A stretch of 64,000 nt of DNA, from the NCBI RefSeq assembly GCF_000971215.1, contig NZ_BBMA01000005.1, positions 186,001 through 250,000 of the forward strand, written 5' to 3'. This document shows positions 9,187 to 17,491 of this stretch, piece after piece; within the stretch, counting starts at the first letter, position 1; each line of letters opens with the position of its first letter. This stretch comes from Demequina silvatica (GTDB lineage Bacteria > Actinomycetota > Actinomycetes > Actinomycetales > Demequinaceae). Under the pieces are notes generated by a model, which searched no databases, was not told the origin of the DNA, and saw only the letters and a list, made by a program, of their open reading frames with translations. The position numbers were made by a program, and so were the translations under genes.

Positions 9187-10658
9187 GCCTCCCCTGTGCC
9201 CGCGAGCGCGGGAACCTTGCTGTCGCTCGCGGCGGTCGCGAGCATCTCCTTCACCAACGACCTGCAGTCGCCGCATCCCGTGCACGCCCGGGTGGCGCGC
9301 GAGACGTCCTCCACGGAGGCGCAGCCGTCCGCGATGGCGCCCGCGATGCGGCCCTTGGACACGGTGTTGCACTGGCAGACCGTGTCCTCGTCCGCCATGT
9401 CCTTGGCCGACCGGACGGCCGGCGCCGCGCCCGCGATGGGCTGGACGATGAGATGGGCCGGGTCCGTCGGGACCGGCAGCCCACGCGTGTAGAGGGCCTG
9501 CAGCTCCGTCGCGGTGACCTTGTCGCCCACCACGGTCGCGCCCACCAGGCGGCCCTCGTGCACCACGACCTCGACGAACCGGCCCACGGCGGGGTCCGAG
9601 ATCCGCACGGCGCGCAGCAGGCGGTCGCCGTGCTCGAACTTGCCCGACAGGCCCATGGTGACCACCTCGAGGCCGGACGCCTTGACCCGGACCACGTTGG
9701 TACGGTCGGCGACCGCCGCATCGTCCCGCGTCGCGGCACCCGCGCCCGCCCACGCGTCCACGAGGCGTCGCGCCTGGTCCCAGCCCTGCGCGACCAGCCC
9801 GGTGCCGCCCTCGGGCGGCTGGGCGCAGTCGCCGATCGCGAAGACCGCGGGGTCCGCGGGGGACGCGAGGTCCTCCCCCACCACGATGCCGCGCTCGCAC
9901 GGGAGGCCCGCGCGGCGCGCGAGGGCGGTCTCGGGGATGGTGCCGGCGCACATCACGAGGAGGTCGGTGAGGATCTCGGCGCCGTTGGCGAGCTCGACGG
10001 CGGCGACGCGGCCGCGGCGCTCGATCACCCGGACCACGGAGGACTGGGTCACCACGGTCATGCCCAAACGCCCGAGCGAGTCGACCGCGACCTGCGACGC
10101 CGAGGATCCGAGCTGGCGCTCCATGAGGCGGTCGGCGTGGTGGACCAGCGTGACCGCGAGGCCGCGCGCCGCGAGGCCGGTCGCGACCTCGAGGCCCAGG
10201 ACGCCCGCGCCCAGCACCACCGCGCGGCGCGCCTTGGGCAGGGCCGCGAGGATGCCGCGCGCGTCGGCGAGGTCCTTGAGGACGCTCACGCCGGGCACCA
10301 GGCCGTCGGGGTCGGCGACGTGCTGGATCTGCGGGATGCGCGCGGCGGAGCCGGTGGCCAGCACCAGGCGGTCGTACCGGTGGACCGCACCGTCCGAGGC
10401 CGTCACGAGCCGGCGCGAACGGTCGATCTCCACGGCGGAGACGCCCTGGCGGACGTCGACGGCGTCGGTGTCGGGGGCGAGCAGCGCGATGCCGTCCGCG
10501 TCCTGCTTGCCCGCGACCACGCTCGACAGGAGCACGCGGTTGTACGGCGCGGTGTCCTCGCGGCCCAGCACGGTGACGTGCGCGCCCGGGACGCGGGCGG
10601 CGGCGTCCTGCGCGAAGCGCGAGCCCACCATGCCGTGGCCGATCACGACGATCCTCAT
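9183..10658 (-). CDS. FAD/NAD(P)-dependent nitrate reductase electron-transfer subunit (NasB-like)
   Basis: 491 aa flavoprotein that most likely passes electrons from NAD(P)H to the adjacent nitrate reductase. N-terminal VVIGHGMVGSRFAQDAA, middle VVLGAGVLGLEVATGLAARG (near 148), FAIGDCAQP (near 270) and a C-terminal BFD-like [2Fe-2S] module with cysteines near 428, 430, 459 and 462. It resembles the N-terminal half of NirB plus a BFD domain, but has no siroheme domain. Good AAGGAG site before ATG 10658; both ends overlap neighbours by ATGA. Assignment as NasB-like comes from architecture and position. Confidence 0.85.
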   Translation of the reverse strand: MRIVVIGHGMVGSRFAQDAAARVPGAHVTVLGREDTAPYNRVLLSSVVAGKQDADGIALLAPDTDAVDVRQGVSAVEIDRSRRLVTASDGAVHRYDRLVLATGSAARIPQIQHVADPDGLVPGVSVLKDLADARGILAALPKARRAVVLGAGVLGLEVATGLAARGLAVTLVHHADRLMERQLGSSASQVAVDSLGRLGMTVVTQSSVVRVIERRGRVAAVELANGAEILTDLLVMCAGTIPETALARRAGLPCERGIVVGEDLASPADPAVFAIGDCAQPPEGGTGLVAQGWDQARRLVDAWAGAGAATRDDAAVADRTNVVRVKASGLEVVTMGLSGKFEHGDRLLRAVRISDPAVGRFVEVVVHEGRLVGATVVGDKVTATELQALYTRGLPVPTDPAHLIVQPIAGAAPAVRSAKDMADEDTVCQCNTVSKGRIAGAIADGCASVEDVSRATRACTGCGDCRSLVKEMLATAASDSKVPALAGTGEA

Positions 10659-12805
10659 CGCAGTGCTCCTTCCATCGCGGCCTCGTCGAGCCGGGCGGCG
10701 CGGATCTCGACCGCGGTGACCTTGAACTCGGGCATCGACGACGTCGGGTCGGTGGCGTCGTTGGTGAGGCGGTTCGCGCTGCCCGCGCCCGCCCAGTGGA
10801 ACGGCATGAAGACCGTGTCGGGGCGGATGTCCGCGGTGAGGCGGACCGGCGCCATCGCCTCGCCGCGGGCGCTGGTGAGGAGCGCGACATCGCCGGCCGC
10901 GAGGCCCAGCCGCTCCGCGAGCAGCGGGTGCATCTCCACGAAAGCCTCGGGCTGCGCCTGCGCGAGCTCCTCGACGCGGCGGGTCTGCGCACCGGACTGG
11001 TAGTGCTGCAGCACCCGTCCGGTCACGAGGTAGGTGGTCGCGCCGGGCCGGACGTCGTCGGCCGGGCCGCGGTGCGCGACGGCGATCATGCGGGCGCGCC
11101 CGCTCGGGGTGGGGAAGCCCTCGAGGAAGGGGCGGGGGGTGCCGGGGTGCGGCGCCTCGCCAGGGGCCGCCGCGGGGACCGGCCAGAACAGCTCCTCGCC
11201 CGCGTCGAGGCGGGCGTACGTGACGCCGCTGTAGTCGGCCTTGCCGCCGGCGGACGCGCGGGCGAGCTCGTCGAACATCACCTCGGGGTCCTCGCTGAAC
11301 AGTGCGGAGCAGCCAAGGCGGGCCGCGAGCTCGCGCAGGATCCACAGCTCGGAGCGGGCCTCGCCGGGGGCCTCGACGGCGGCCCGGCGGCGCAGGATCC
11401 GCCCCTCGAGGTTGGTCATGGTGCCCTCCTCCTCCGCCCACTGGGTGACGGGGAGGATCACGTCCGCGAGCAGGGCCGTCTCCGAGGGGACGATGTCGCA
11501 CACCACCAGCAGGTCGAGCGCGCGCAGGCGCTCCTCGACGCGCGTGGCGTTCGGGGCGCTCACCACCACGTTCGAGCCGTGGACCAGCAGCGCGCGGGGC
11601 CCTCCCTCGGTGCCGAGCGACCGGAGCAGCTGCACCGCGGGGACGCCCGGGCCGGGGATCGCGTCGGGGTCGACGCCCCACACGCCCGCCACGTGCGCGC
11701 GTGCCGCGGGGTCCGTGATCATCCGGTAGCCCGGCAGCTGGTCCGACTTCTGGCCGTGCTCGCGGCCGCCCTGACCGTTGCCTTGGCCGGTGACGGGGCC
11801 GAAGCCCGAGCCCACGCGCCCGATCAGCCCGAGCGCGAGCGCGAGGTTGATCGCGGCGCTCACGCAGTCGGTGCCCTGCGCCATCTGCTCGATGCCGCGT
11901 CCCGTCAGGATGTACGCCCCCCGGCCGCCGCGCGAGGGGGATGCGGCGGCCAGGAGGCGTGCGACCTCGCGGAGCGTGTCCGCGGGGATCCCGGTGACGG
12001 ACTCTGCGCGCTCGGGCCACCACTGGGCGACCGAGCGACGGACCTCGTCGAGGCCCTCCACCCGGGAGTCGAGGTAGGCCGCGTCGTGCAGGCCCTCGGC
12101 GAGCATGATGTGGAGCAGCGCGAGCAGCACCACCATGTCGGAGCCGGGCACGGGCGCGAGGTGGACCCCCGCGCCGTCCCTGGCGAGCTTCGCGGTGACG
12201 GTCTCGCGGGGGTCCACCACCACCAGCCCGCCACGCGACCGCACCCCTGCCAGGTGCTGCACGAACGGCGGCATGGTGACGCCCATGTTGGAGCCGAGGA
12301 TCAGCACCGCGTCCGCGCCGCCGAGGTCCGAGAGCGGGAACGCGAGGCCGCGGTCCATGCCGAGCGAGCGGTTCGACGCCGCCGCGGCCGACGACATGCA
12401 GAACCGGCCGTTGTAGTCGATGAGCCGGGTGTGGAGCGCGAGCCTGGCGAACTTGCCCAGGGCGTACGCCTTCTCGTTGGTGAGGCCGCCGCCGCCGAAC
12501 ACGGCCACCGCATCGTCCCCGGACTCGGCCTGCAATCCCGCGACCCGGGATGCCACCAGGTCGAGCGCCTCGTCCCACCCCGCCTCGCGGAAGCCGCCGT
12601 CCGCGGTGCGCAGCAGCGGCACCGTGAGACGGTCGGCGGCGCGAAGCACCTCCGGGGAGGTCCAGCCCTTCTGGCACAGCCCCCCGCGGTTGGTGGGGAA
12701 CTCGCGCCCCTCGACCGTCACCGGGATGCGTCCGGCGGCCGGGGTGAGGCTCTGCGCGCACTGCAGCGCGCAGTAGGGGCAGTGGGTGGGGACGGCGGCG
12801 GTCAT
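10655..12805 (-). CDS. nasA: Assimilatory nitrate reductase catalytic subunit
   Basis: Reduces nitrate to nitrite in the cytoplasm with a bis-MGD molybdenum cofactor. 716 aa, DMSO-reductase superfamily. The [4Fe-4S] cluster ligands are Cys9, Cys12, Cys16 and Cys44 (CPYC-X3-C ... GGLCQKG). Further blocks: GSNMGVTMPP, TGRGIEQMAQGTD, GQGNGQGGREHGQ, QWAEEEGTMTNLEGR and the C-terminal molydopterin-binding TGRVLQHYQSGAQTRR and NRLTNDATDP. No twin-arginine signal, consistent with assimilation. ATG at 12805 follows the narK stop by one base; its end overlaps the electron-transfer gene. Cofactor is presumably made by the mob/moe/moa genes at the operon end. Confidence 0.95.
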   Translation of the reverse strand: MTAAVPTHCPYCALQCAQSLTPAAGRIPVTVEGREFPTNRGGLCQKGWTSPEVLRAADRLTVPLLRTADGGFREAGWDEALDLVASRVAGLQAESGDDAVAVFGGGGLTNEKAYALGKFARLALHTRLIDYNGRFCMSSAAAASNRSLGMDRGLAFPLSDLGGADAVLILGSNMGVTMPPFVQHLAGVRSRGGLVVVDPRETVTAKLARDGAGVHLAPVPGSDMVVLLALLHIMLAEGLHDAAYLDSRVEGLDEVRRSVAQWWPERAESVTGIPADTLREVARLLAAASPSRGGRGAYILTGRGIEQMAQGTDCVSAAINLALALGLIGRVGSGFGPVTGQGNGQGGREHGQKSDQLPGYRMITDPAARAHVAGVWGVDPDAIPGPGVPAVQLLRSLGTEGGPRALLVHGSNVVVSAPNATRVEERLRALDLLVVCDIVPSETALLADVILPVTQWAEEEGTMTNLEGRILRRRAAVEAPGEARSELWILRELAARLGCSALFSEDPEVMFDELARASAGGKADYSGVTYARLDAGEELFWPVPAAAPGEAPHPGTPRPFLEGFPTPSGRARMIAVAHRGPADDVRPGATTYLVTGRVLQHYQSGAQTRRVEELAQAQPEAFVEMHPLLAERLGLAAGDVALLTSARGEAMAPVRLTADIRPDTVFMPFHWAGAGSANRLTNDATDPTSSMPEFKVTAVEIRAARLDEAAMEGALR

Positions 12806-12806
12806 G

Positions 12807-14204
12807 TCAGACGTTCCGCATCTGGGCGCCCTTGCGCAGGTAGAACACCCACGTGATGACGGCCATCGCGAGGAACACCACCACGTAGATCTGGAGGGCG
12901 GGGACGATGGTGCCCGTCTGCTCCTTCGCGATCTTGTAGATGAACGGGATCGCGAAGCCGCCGAAGGCGCCGACAGCGGAGATGATGCCCACCGCGCCGG
13001 CGGCCTGACGCTTGAAGTCGAGCCGGCTCTCGTCGGTGTCCTCGCCCTTGGCCTTCTGGATGCGGCCGAAGATCGACGGGATCATGCGGTACGTCGAGCC
13101 GTTGCCGATCCCGGTGGCGGCGAACAGCACCATGAAGCTCACGAAGAACAGCCCGAGCGACTCCTGCTGCACGCCCACCACCGCGGTGACGCCCGCGATC
13201 GCCATCACCACGAACGCGCCGATGGTGATGACCGCGCCGCCGATGCGGTCCGCGAGCTTGCCGCCGTACGGGCGGGACAGCGAGCCGATCAGCGCACCCA
13301 GGAAGCCCCAGGTGAGCGCGATGTCGGCCCTCTCGAACACCACCGTGAGGAGCGTGGGGAACGCCGCCGAGTAGCCGATGAAGGATCCGAACGTGCCGAT
13401 GTAGAGGAACGCCATGAGCCACGTGTGGCCGTGGCGCAGCGAGTCGGCGGTGGGCTTCGGGTCCGCCTTCGCCTCGCGCAGGTTGTCCATGAACAGGAAG
13501 GCGAGGATCGCGGCGGCCACCGCGAGCGGCACGTAGACGAGGCCCGCGGCGGACAGCCCGAGCGCCCCGATGCCGATCACGATGGGCACCAGCTTCTGCG
13601 CGACCGCGACGCCGATGTTGCCGCCCGCCGCATTGAGGCCGAGCGCCCAGCCCTTCTCCTTGTCCGGGTAGAAGAACGTGATGTTCGACATCGAGGACGC
13701 GAAGTTGCCGCCTCCGAAGCCGGCGGTCGCGGCGATGGCGACGAGCACGCCGAACGGGGTGCTGGGGTCCTGCACCGCCCACGCGAGCCCGAGCGTCGGG
13801 ATCAGCAGCAGCAGCGCGGAGATGACGGTCCAGTTGCGGCCGCCGAAGATCGGCACCGCGAAGGTGTAGGGGACGCGCAGGAAGGCGCCCACACCGGACG
13901 CGACCGCGAGGAGCGTGAAGCCCTGGCTCGCGGTGAGCGCCCAGCCGTTCGCGCCGGCGGCGACCAGGGCGCCGGACTCGTCGAACGTGCCGTACATGCG
14001 GACCACCACGATCGACCACAGCAGCCACACGGAGAACCCGATGTGCTCGGCGATGATCGAGAAGACCAGGTTGCGGAACGCGATGGACTTGCCGCGCGCC
14101 TCCCAGAACAGCTCGTTCTCGGGCTCCCAGCGCTCGATCCATCGGCCCTTGCCGATGATGCCAGGCTCGACTGCCTCGACGGCGGTCTTGTCGGAAACGG
14201 TCAT
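12807..14204 (-). CDS. narK: NarK-type nitrate/nitrite transporter
   Basis: 465 aa MFS permease with about 12 membrane segments; nitrate importer and first gene of the assimilation operon. Nitrate-porter signatures include the glycine-rich AGFGGGNFASSMSNITFFYPDKEKGWALGLNAAGGN segment near residue 130 and a second GNGSTYRMIPSIF segment near 365. ATG 14204 follows a strong AGGGAGGGG site; the open frame extends 45 codons upstream but those lack hydrophobic or conserved features. Separated from the nitrate reductase start by one base, so translation is probably coupled. Confidence 0.93.
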   Translation of the reverse strand: MTVSDKTAVEAVEPGIIGKGRWIERWEPENELFWEARGKSIAFRNLVFSIIAEHIGFSVWLLWSIVVVRMYGTFDESGALVAAGANGWALTASQGFTLLAVASGVGAFLRVPYTFAVPIFGGRNWTVISALLLLIPTLGLAWAVQDPSTPFGVLVAIAATAGFGGGNFASSMSNITFFYPDKEKGWALGLNAAGGNIGVAVAQKLVPIVIGIGALGLSAAGLVYVPLAVAAAILAFLFMDNLREAKADPKPTADSLRHGHTWLMAFLYIGTFGSFIGYSAAFPTLLTVVFERADIALTWGFLGALIGSLSRPYGGKLADRIGGAVITIGAFVVMAIAGVTAVVGVQQESLGLFFVSFMVLFAATGIGNGSTYRMIPSIFGRIQKAKGEDTDESRLDFKRQAAGAVGIISAVGAFGGFAIPFIYKIAKEQTGTIVPALQIYVVVFLAMAVITWVFYLRKGAQMRNV

Positions 14205-14283
14205 GGCCCCTCCCTGGGGACTGACGTCCGCCCGGGGCGGGGTCCCCGGAGGCTTCGGACAAGCCCGACAGTAGGGAGCGCAG

Positions 14284-14312
14284 GTTTCGCCCGTGGTCAC
14301 CGCGTGTGAAAC
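14284..14312. promoter_or_regulatory. Possible GlnR/NnaR-type operator upstream of narK
   Basis: The region holds GTTTC (14284-14288), GTCAC (14296-14300) and GAAAC (14308-14312), each separated by 7 bases, so the outer pentamers form an inverted repeat. GlnR boxes in Streptomyces combine GTnAC and GAAAC half sites, but with a 6-base spacer. It is 80-108 bases before the narK start, a sensible operator position for nitrogen control. The spacing mismatch keeps confidence low. Confidence 0.35.
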
Positions 14313-14326
14313 GTGCGAGAACTCTT

Positions 14327-14357
14327 CCTCACCCGGCACCGGGTGCCGTTGTGAGGA
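14327..14357. other. Nested inverted repeat in narK-hemL gap
   Basis: Outer arms CCTCAC/GTGAGG (14328-14333 and 14352-14357 approximately) enclose an inner GGCACC-G-GGTGCC palindrome. It lies between the hemL stop and the narK promoter and could be a second part of the hemL terminator or an element of the nitrate promoter. No T-run follows. Confidence 0.4.
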
Positions 14358-14408
14358 CGCTCACCCCTCCCCCACGCCGCGGTGAGGAAGGTTGTCTACC
14401 AGGGACGA

Positions 14409-14427
14409 TGCGGCGGTCGCCGCCGCA
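14409..14427 (-). terminator. Probable hemL terminator made from a GGACGATGC repeat copy
   Basis: TGCGGCGG (14409-14416), loop TCG, CCGCCGCA (14420-14427): a perfect 8-bp stem 8 bases after the hemL stop. The 5' arm is the tail of a full repeat copy (GGACGATGC at 14403). No T-run, as is common for actinobacterial hairpins. Confidence 0.55.
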
Positions 14428-14435
14428 CCGACGTG

Positions 14436-15740
14436 TCAGCGGGTCTCGGTGGAGGCCCAGTGGTCGACCGTCGACACGATGTGCCGGACGTCGTTCACGG
14501 AGTGCGCGGCGGACACGAACCACGCCTCGTAGGCACTCGGCGGCAGGGCGACGCCCTCGCGGCGGACCGCGTGGAACAGGCGGGCGAAGGCCGCGGTGTC
14601 CTGGCGCGACACGTCCTCGAAGGTGACCGGAGCCTCGTCCAATCCCAGGAAGAACGAGAACAGCGTGCCGGCGCGGCCCACCGCGTGCGTGATGCCGTGC
14701 GCGGCGAGCGCGCCCGAGACCCCGTCCACCAGGGACTGGGCGGTGGCGGCGACGCGCGCGTGCGCGTCCTCGGTGAGCAGGCGCATGGTGGCGAGGCCCG
14801 CGGCGACCGCGACGGGGTTCCCCGACAGCGTGCCCGCCTGGTAGACCGGGCCGAGCGGCGCGAGCCGCTCCATGAGGTCGCGACGGCCGCCCAGCGCGGC
14901 GACGGGCAGGCCGCCTCCGATGACCTTGCCGAAGGTCACGAGGTCGGGGGTCCACGGGTCGAGGCCCGCAGCGAGGTCGTGGTCGCGCTCGACGCCCCAG
15001 TAGCCGGCGGGGCCGGCGCGGAAGCCCGTGAGGACCTCGTCGAGGATCATCACGGCGCCCTCGTTGCGACACAGGCTCGAGATCAGGCGGTTGAAGCCCT
15101 CCGGCGGGCGGATCACGCCCATGTTGGCGGGGGCCGCCTCGACGATCACGCCGGCGATCTCCGCGCCGCGCTCCGCGAACGCGTCGGTGAGCGCGGCCTC
15201 GTCGCCATAGGGCAGCACCAGGGTGTCGCGCGCGGCGCCCTCGGTGACGCCGGCCGAGTCGGGCACGCCCGCGGTCGCGAGGCCGGAGCCCGCCGCGACC
15301 AGCAGCGCGTCCGAGTGGCCGTGGTAGCAGCCGGCGAACTTGACGATCACGTCGCGGCCCGTGGCGGCACGCGCGAGGCGGATCGCGGTCATGGTCGCCT
15401 CGGTGCCGGTGGAGACCAGGCGCACGCGCTCGGCGGGCGCGTAGCGGTCGCGGATGATCTCCGCGAGCTCGACCTCCGCCTCGGTGGTGGCGCCGAAGCT
15501 CAGGCCCTTCGCGGCGGCGGCCTGGACGGCGGCGACCACCTCGGGCTTCGCGTGCCCCAGGATCGCGGGACCCCAGGAGGCGACCAGGTCGATCATCTCG
15601 CGGCCGTCGGCGTCGACGATCCGGGAGCCGGCGGCCGAGGCGATCGGCACGGGCTCTCCCCCGACGCCGTTCCACGCGCGCACGGGCGAGTTGACGCCGC
15701 CGGGCAGGATCGCGCGGGCGCGCTCCGAGTACGAGGACAC
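14436..15740 (-). CDS. hemL: Glutamate-1-semialdehyde 2,1-aminomutase HemL
   Basis: PLP enzyme that makes 5-aminolevulinate in the C5 heme pathway. 434 aa, full length. Features: PGGVNSPVRAW near residue 13, GCYHGHSD near 143, DEVLTGFRAG near 237 and the PLP lysine in TFGKVIGGGLPVAALGG near 267. GTG start at 15740 directly abuts the hemB TAA. Last gene of hemC-hemD-hemB-hemL; hemA and the later steps are not here. Confidence 0.96.
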   Translation of the reverse strand: MSSYSERARAILPGGVNSPVRAWNGVGGEPVPIASAAGSRIVDADGREMIDLVASWGPAILGHAKPEVVAAVQAAAAKGLSFGATTEAEVELAEIIRDRYAPAERVRLVSTGTEATMTAIRLARAATGRDVIVKFAGCYHGHSDALLVAAGSGLATAGVPDSAGVTEGAARDTLVLPYGDEAALTDAFAERGAEIAGVIVEAAPANMGVIRPPEGFNRLISSLCRNEGAVMILDEVLTGFRAGPAGYWGVERDHDLAAGLDPWTPDLVTFGKVIGGGLPVAALGGRRDLMERLAPLGPVYQAGTLSGNPVAVAAGLATMRLLTEDAHARVAATAQSLVDGVSGALAAHGITHAVGRAGTLFSFFLGLDEAPVTFEDVSRQDTAAFARLFHAVRREGVALPPSAYEAWFVSAAHSVNDVRHIVSTVDHWASTETR

Positions 15741-16715
15741 TTAGATCTCCTTGAGCCAGGCGGCGAGCTCGAGCGCCGCGTAGGTGACGACGATGTCGGC
15801 GCCGGCCCGGCGCATCGACGTGAGGGCCTCGAGGTGCGAGGCGCGGCGGTCCAGCCAGCCGTTCGCGGCGGCCGCCTCGATCTGGGCGTACTCGCCCGAC
15901 ACGTGATAGGCCGCGACGGGCACGCGCGACTGCGCGGCGACCTCGGCGACCACGTCGAGGTACGGCAGCGCGGGCTTCACCATGACCATGTCCGCGCCCT
16001 CGAGCTCGTCGAGCTCGGCCTCGTGCAGGCCCTGGCGGCCGTTCGCGGGGTCGATCTGGTAGGTGCGGCGGTCGCCCTGGAGCTGGCTGTCGACGGCCTC
16101 GCGGAACGGCCCGTAGAAGGCGGACGCGTACTTGGCGGCGTACGCGAGGATCGCGACGTCGGTGAGGCCCTCCGCCTCGAGCGCCTCGCGCACCGCGGCG
16201 ACCTGGTGGTCCATCATCCCGCTGAGCCCCAGCACGTGGGCGCCCGCGCGGGCCTGCGCGAGGCCCATCGCGGCGTAGACCTCGAGGGTCGCGTCGTTGT
16301 CGACGCGGCCGTCGGAGGACAGCACACCGCAGTGGCCGTGGTCGGTGAACTCGTCGAGGCAGAGGTCCGCCATGATCACCAGGCGGTCGCCCGCCGCCTC
16401 GGCAGCCGCCGCGATGGCGCGGTTGAGGATGCCCTCGGGGTCGACCGCGCCGGAGCCGACGGCGTCGCGCACCGACGGGATCGCGAACAGCATGAGCCCG
16501 CCGATCCCCGCCTCGACGGCGGCCTCGACCAGCGCCGGCACCGCGCTCAGCGGGTGCTGCGAGACGCCCGGCAGCGAGGAGATGGGGCGCTCCGCGGTGA
16601 GGTCCTCGTGGATGAACACGGGCAGCACCAGCTCGGAGGCGTGCGGGCGCACCTCGCGCACCAGGCGGCGCATCGCGGGCGTGGCGCGCAGGCGGCGCGG
16701 ACGGTACGAGGTCAT
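15741..16715 (-). CDS. hemB: Delta-aminolevulinic acid dehydratase HemB
   Basis: Condenses two 5-aminolevulinates to porphobilinogen. 324 aa. Active-site lysines fall in YAAKYAS (near 195) and VKPALPYLD (near 248). The metal-site segment DLCLDEFTDHGHCG keeps only two of the three cysteines found in zinc enzymes (the middle one is Asp), pointing to the Mg/K-dependent type. ATG at 16715 overlaps the hemD stop (ATGA). Confidence 0.96.
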   Translation of the reverse strand: MTSYRPRRLRATPAMRRLVREVRPHASELVLPVFIHEDLTAERPISSLPGVSQHPLSAVPALVEAAVEAGIGGLMLFAIPSVRDAVGSGAVDPEGILNRAIAAAAEAAGDRLVIMADLCLDEFTDHGHCGVLSSDGRVDNDATLEVYAAMGLAQARAGAHVLGLSGMMDHQVAAVREALEAEGLTDVAILAYAAKYASAFYGPFREAVDSQLQGDRRTYQIDPANGRQGLHEAELDELEGADMVMVKPALPYLDVVAEVAAQSRVPVAAYHVSGEYAQIEAAAANGWLDRRASHLEALTSMRRAGADIVVTYAALELAAWLKEI

Positions 16716-17491
16716 GAGGGGTCTCCCTGGACGGGGGTGTCGAGCGCCGCGTCGAGCGCGGCCCGGATCCCAGCGTAGGTCGGCGTGGTGGCGACGGCGT
16801 CCACGGCGAGGCCCGCGGCACGGGCGCCCGCCTCCGTGGTGCGGCCGATGGCGACGATGCGCGTGCCGGGGGCGACCGTCGGGCAGGCGGCGGCGAAGCG
16901 CTCGGCGACCGAGCCGGACGTCAGCAGCACCGCGTCCAGGCGACCGTCCGCGACCGCGGCGACCGTCGCATCGTCCATCCCCGGTCCGTCGACCGTCCTG
17001 TACGCCTCGACGCCGTCGACCCGCCAGCCCTTGCGCTCGAGCCCGCGGGCGAGCACCGGCGAGGCGAGGTTGCCGAGCGGCGCGAGCACGCGGCCGGCGC
17101 CGTCGGGGAAGTCCGCGACGATCCCGCGCGCGTCCGCGCGCGACTCCGGCACCAGGTCCACCGCGAGGCCCACCTCGGCGCACACCGCGCGCGTCGCCTC
17201 GCCCACCGTCGCGACGCGCGCGGCGGGCTGCGGCTCGGCGAGCGTGCGGCCATGAGCGCGGGCGATGCGGTCCATCGCGAGCACCGCGTTGCGGCTGGTG
17301 ACGGCCATCCAGCCGTAGGCGCCGTCGAGCCACGCGAGCGTGGCGGACTCGAGCGCGGCCGGGTCCACGGGCGGCGCGATCGCGATGAACGCGACGGCGG
17401 TGATGTCCGCGCCCTCCGCGACCAGCTGCTCGGCGAAGGCGGTGCGCTCCGCGGTCACGGGCACCAGCAGGCGACGGCCCGCGAGGCTCAT
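16712..17491 (-). CDS. hemD: Uroporphyrinogen-III synthase HemD
   Basis: Cyclises hydroxymethylbilane with inversion of ring D. 259 aa, single-domain; weakly conserved family but recognisable by two Rossmann-like halves (WMAVTSRNAVLAMDRI near 62, VLLTSGSVAERFAAACP near 190, IVAIGRTTEAGARAAGL near 215) and by its place between hemC and hemB. No DNA-binding tail, unlike the NnaR-type copy at 3884-4999. ATG overlaps the hemC stop. Confidence 0.9.
   Translation of the reverse strand: MSLAGRRLLVPVTAERTAFAEQLVAEGADITAVAFIAIAPPVDPAALESATLAWLDGAYGWMAVTSRNAVLAMDRIARAHGRTLAEPQPAARVATVGEATRAVCAEVGLAVDLVPESRADARGIVADFPDGAGRVLAPLGNLASPVLARGLERKGWRVDGVEAYRTVDGPGMDDATVAAVADGRLDAVLLTSGSVAERFAAACPTVAPGTRIVAIGRTTEAGARAAGLAVDAVATTPTYAGIRAALDAALDTPVQGDPS

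Noticed and set aside
6613..10992. A 1459-codon open frame that would extend NirB upstream
   Set aside because: Only the part from 9186 has NirB homology; the rest is Arg/Pro-rich out-of-frame shadow of the electron-transfer and nitrate reductase genes.
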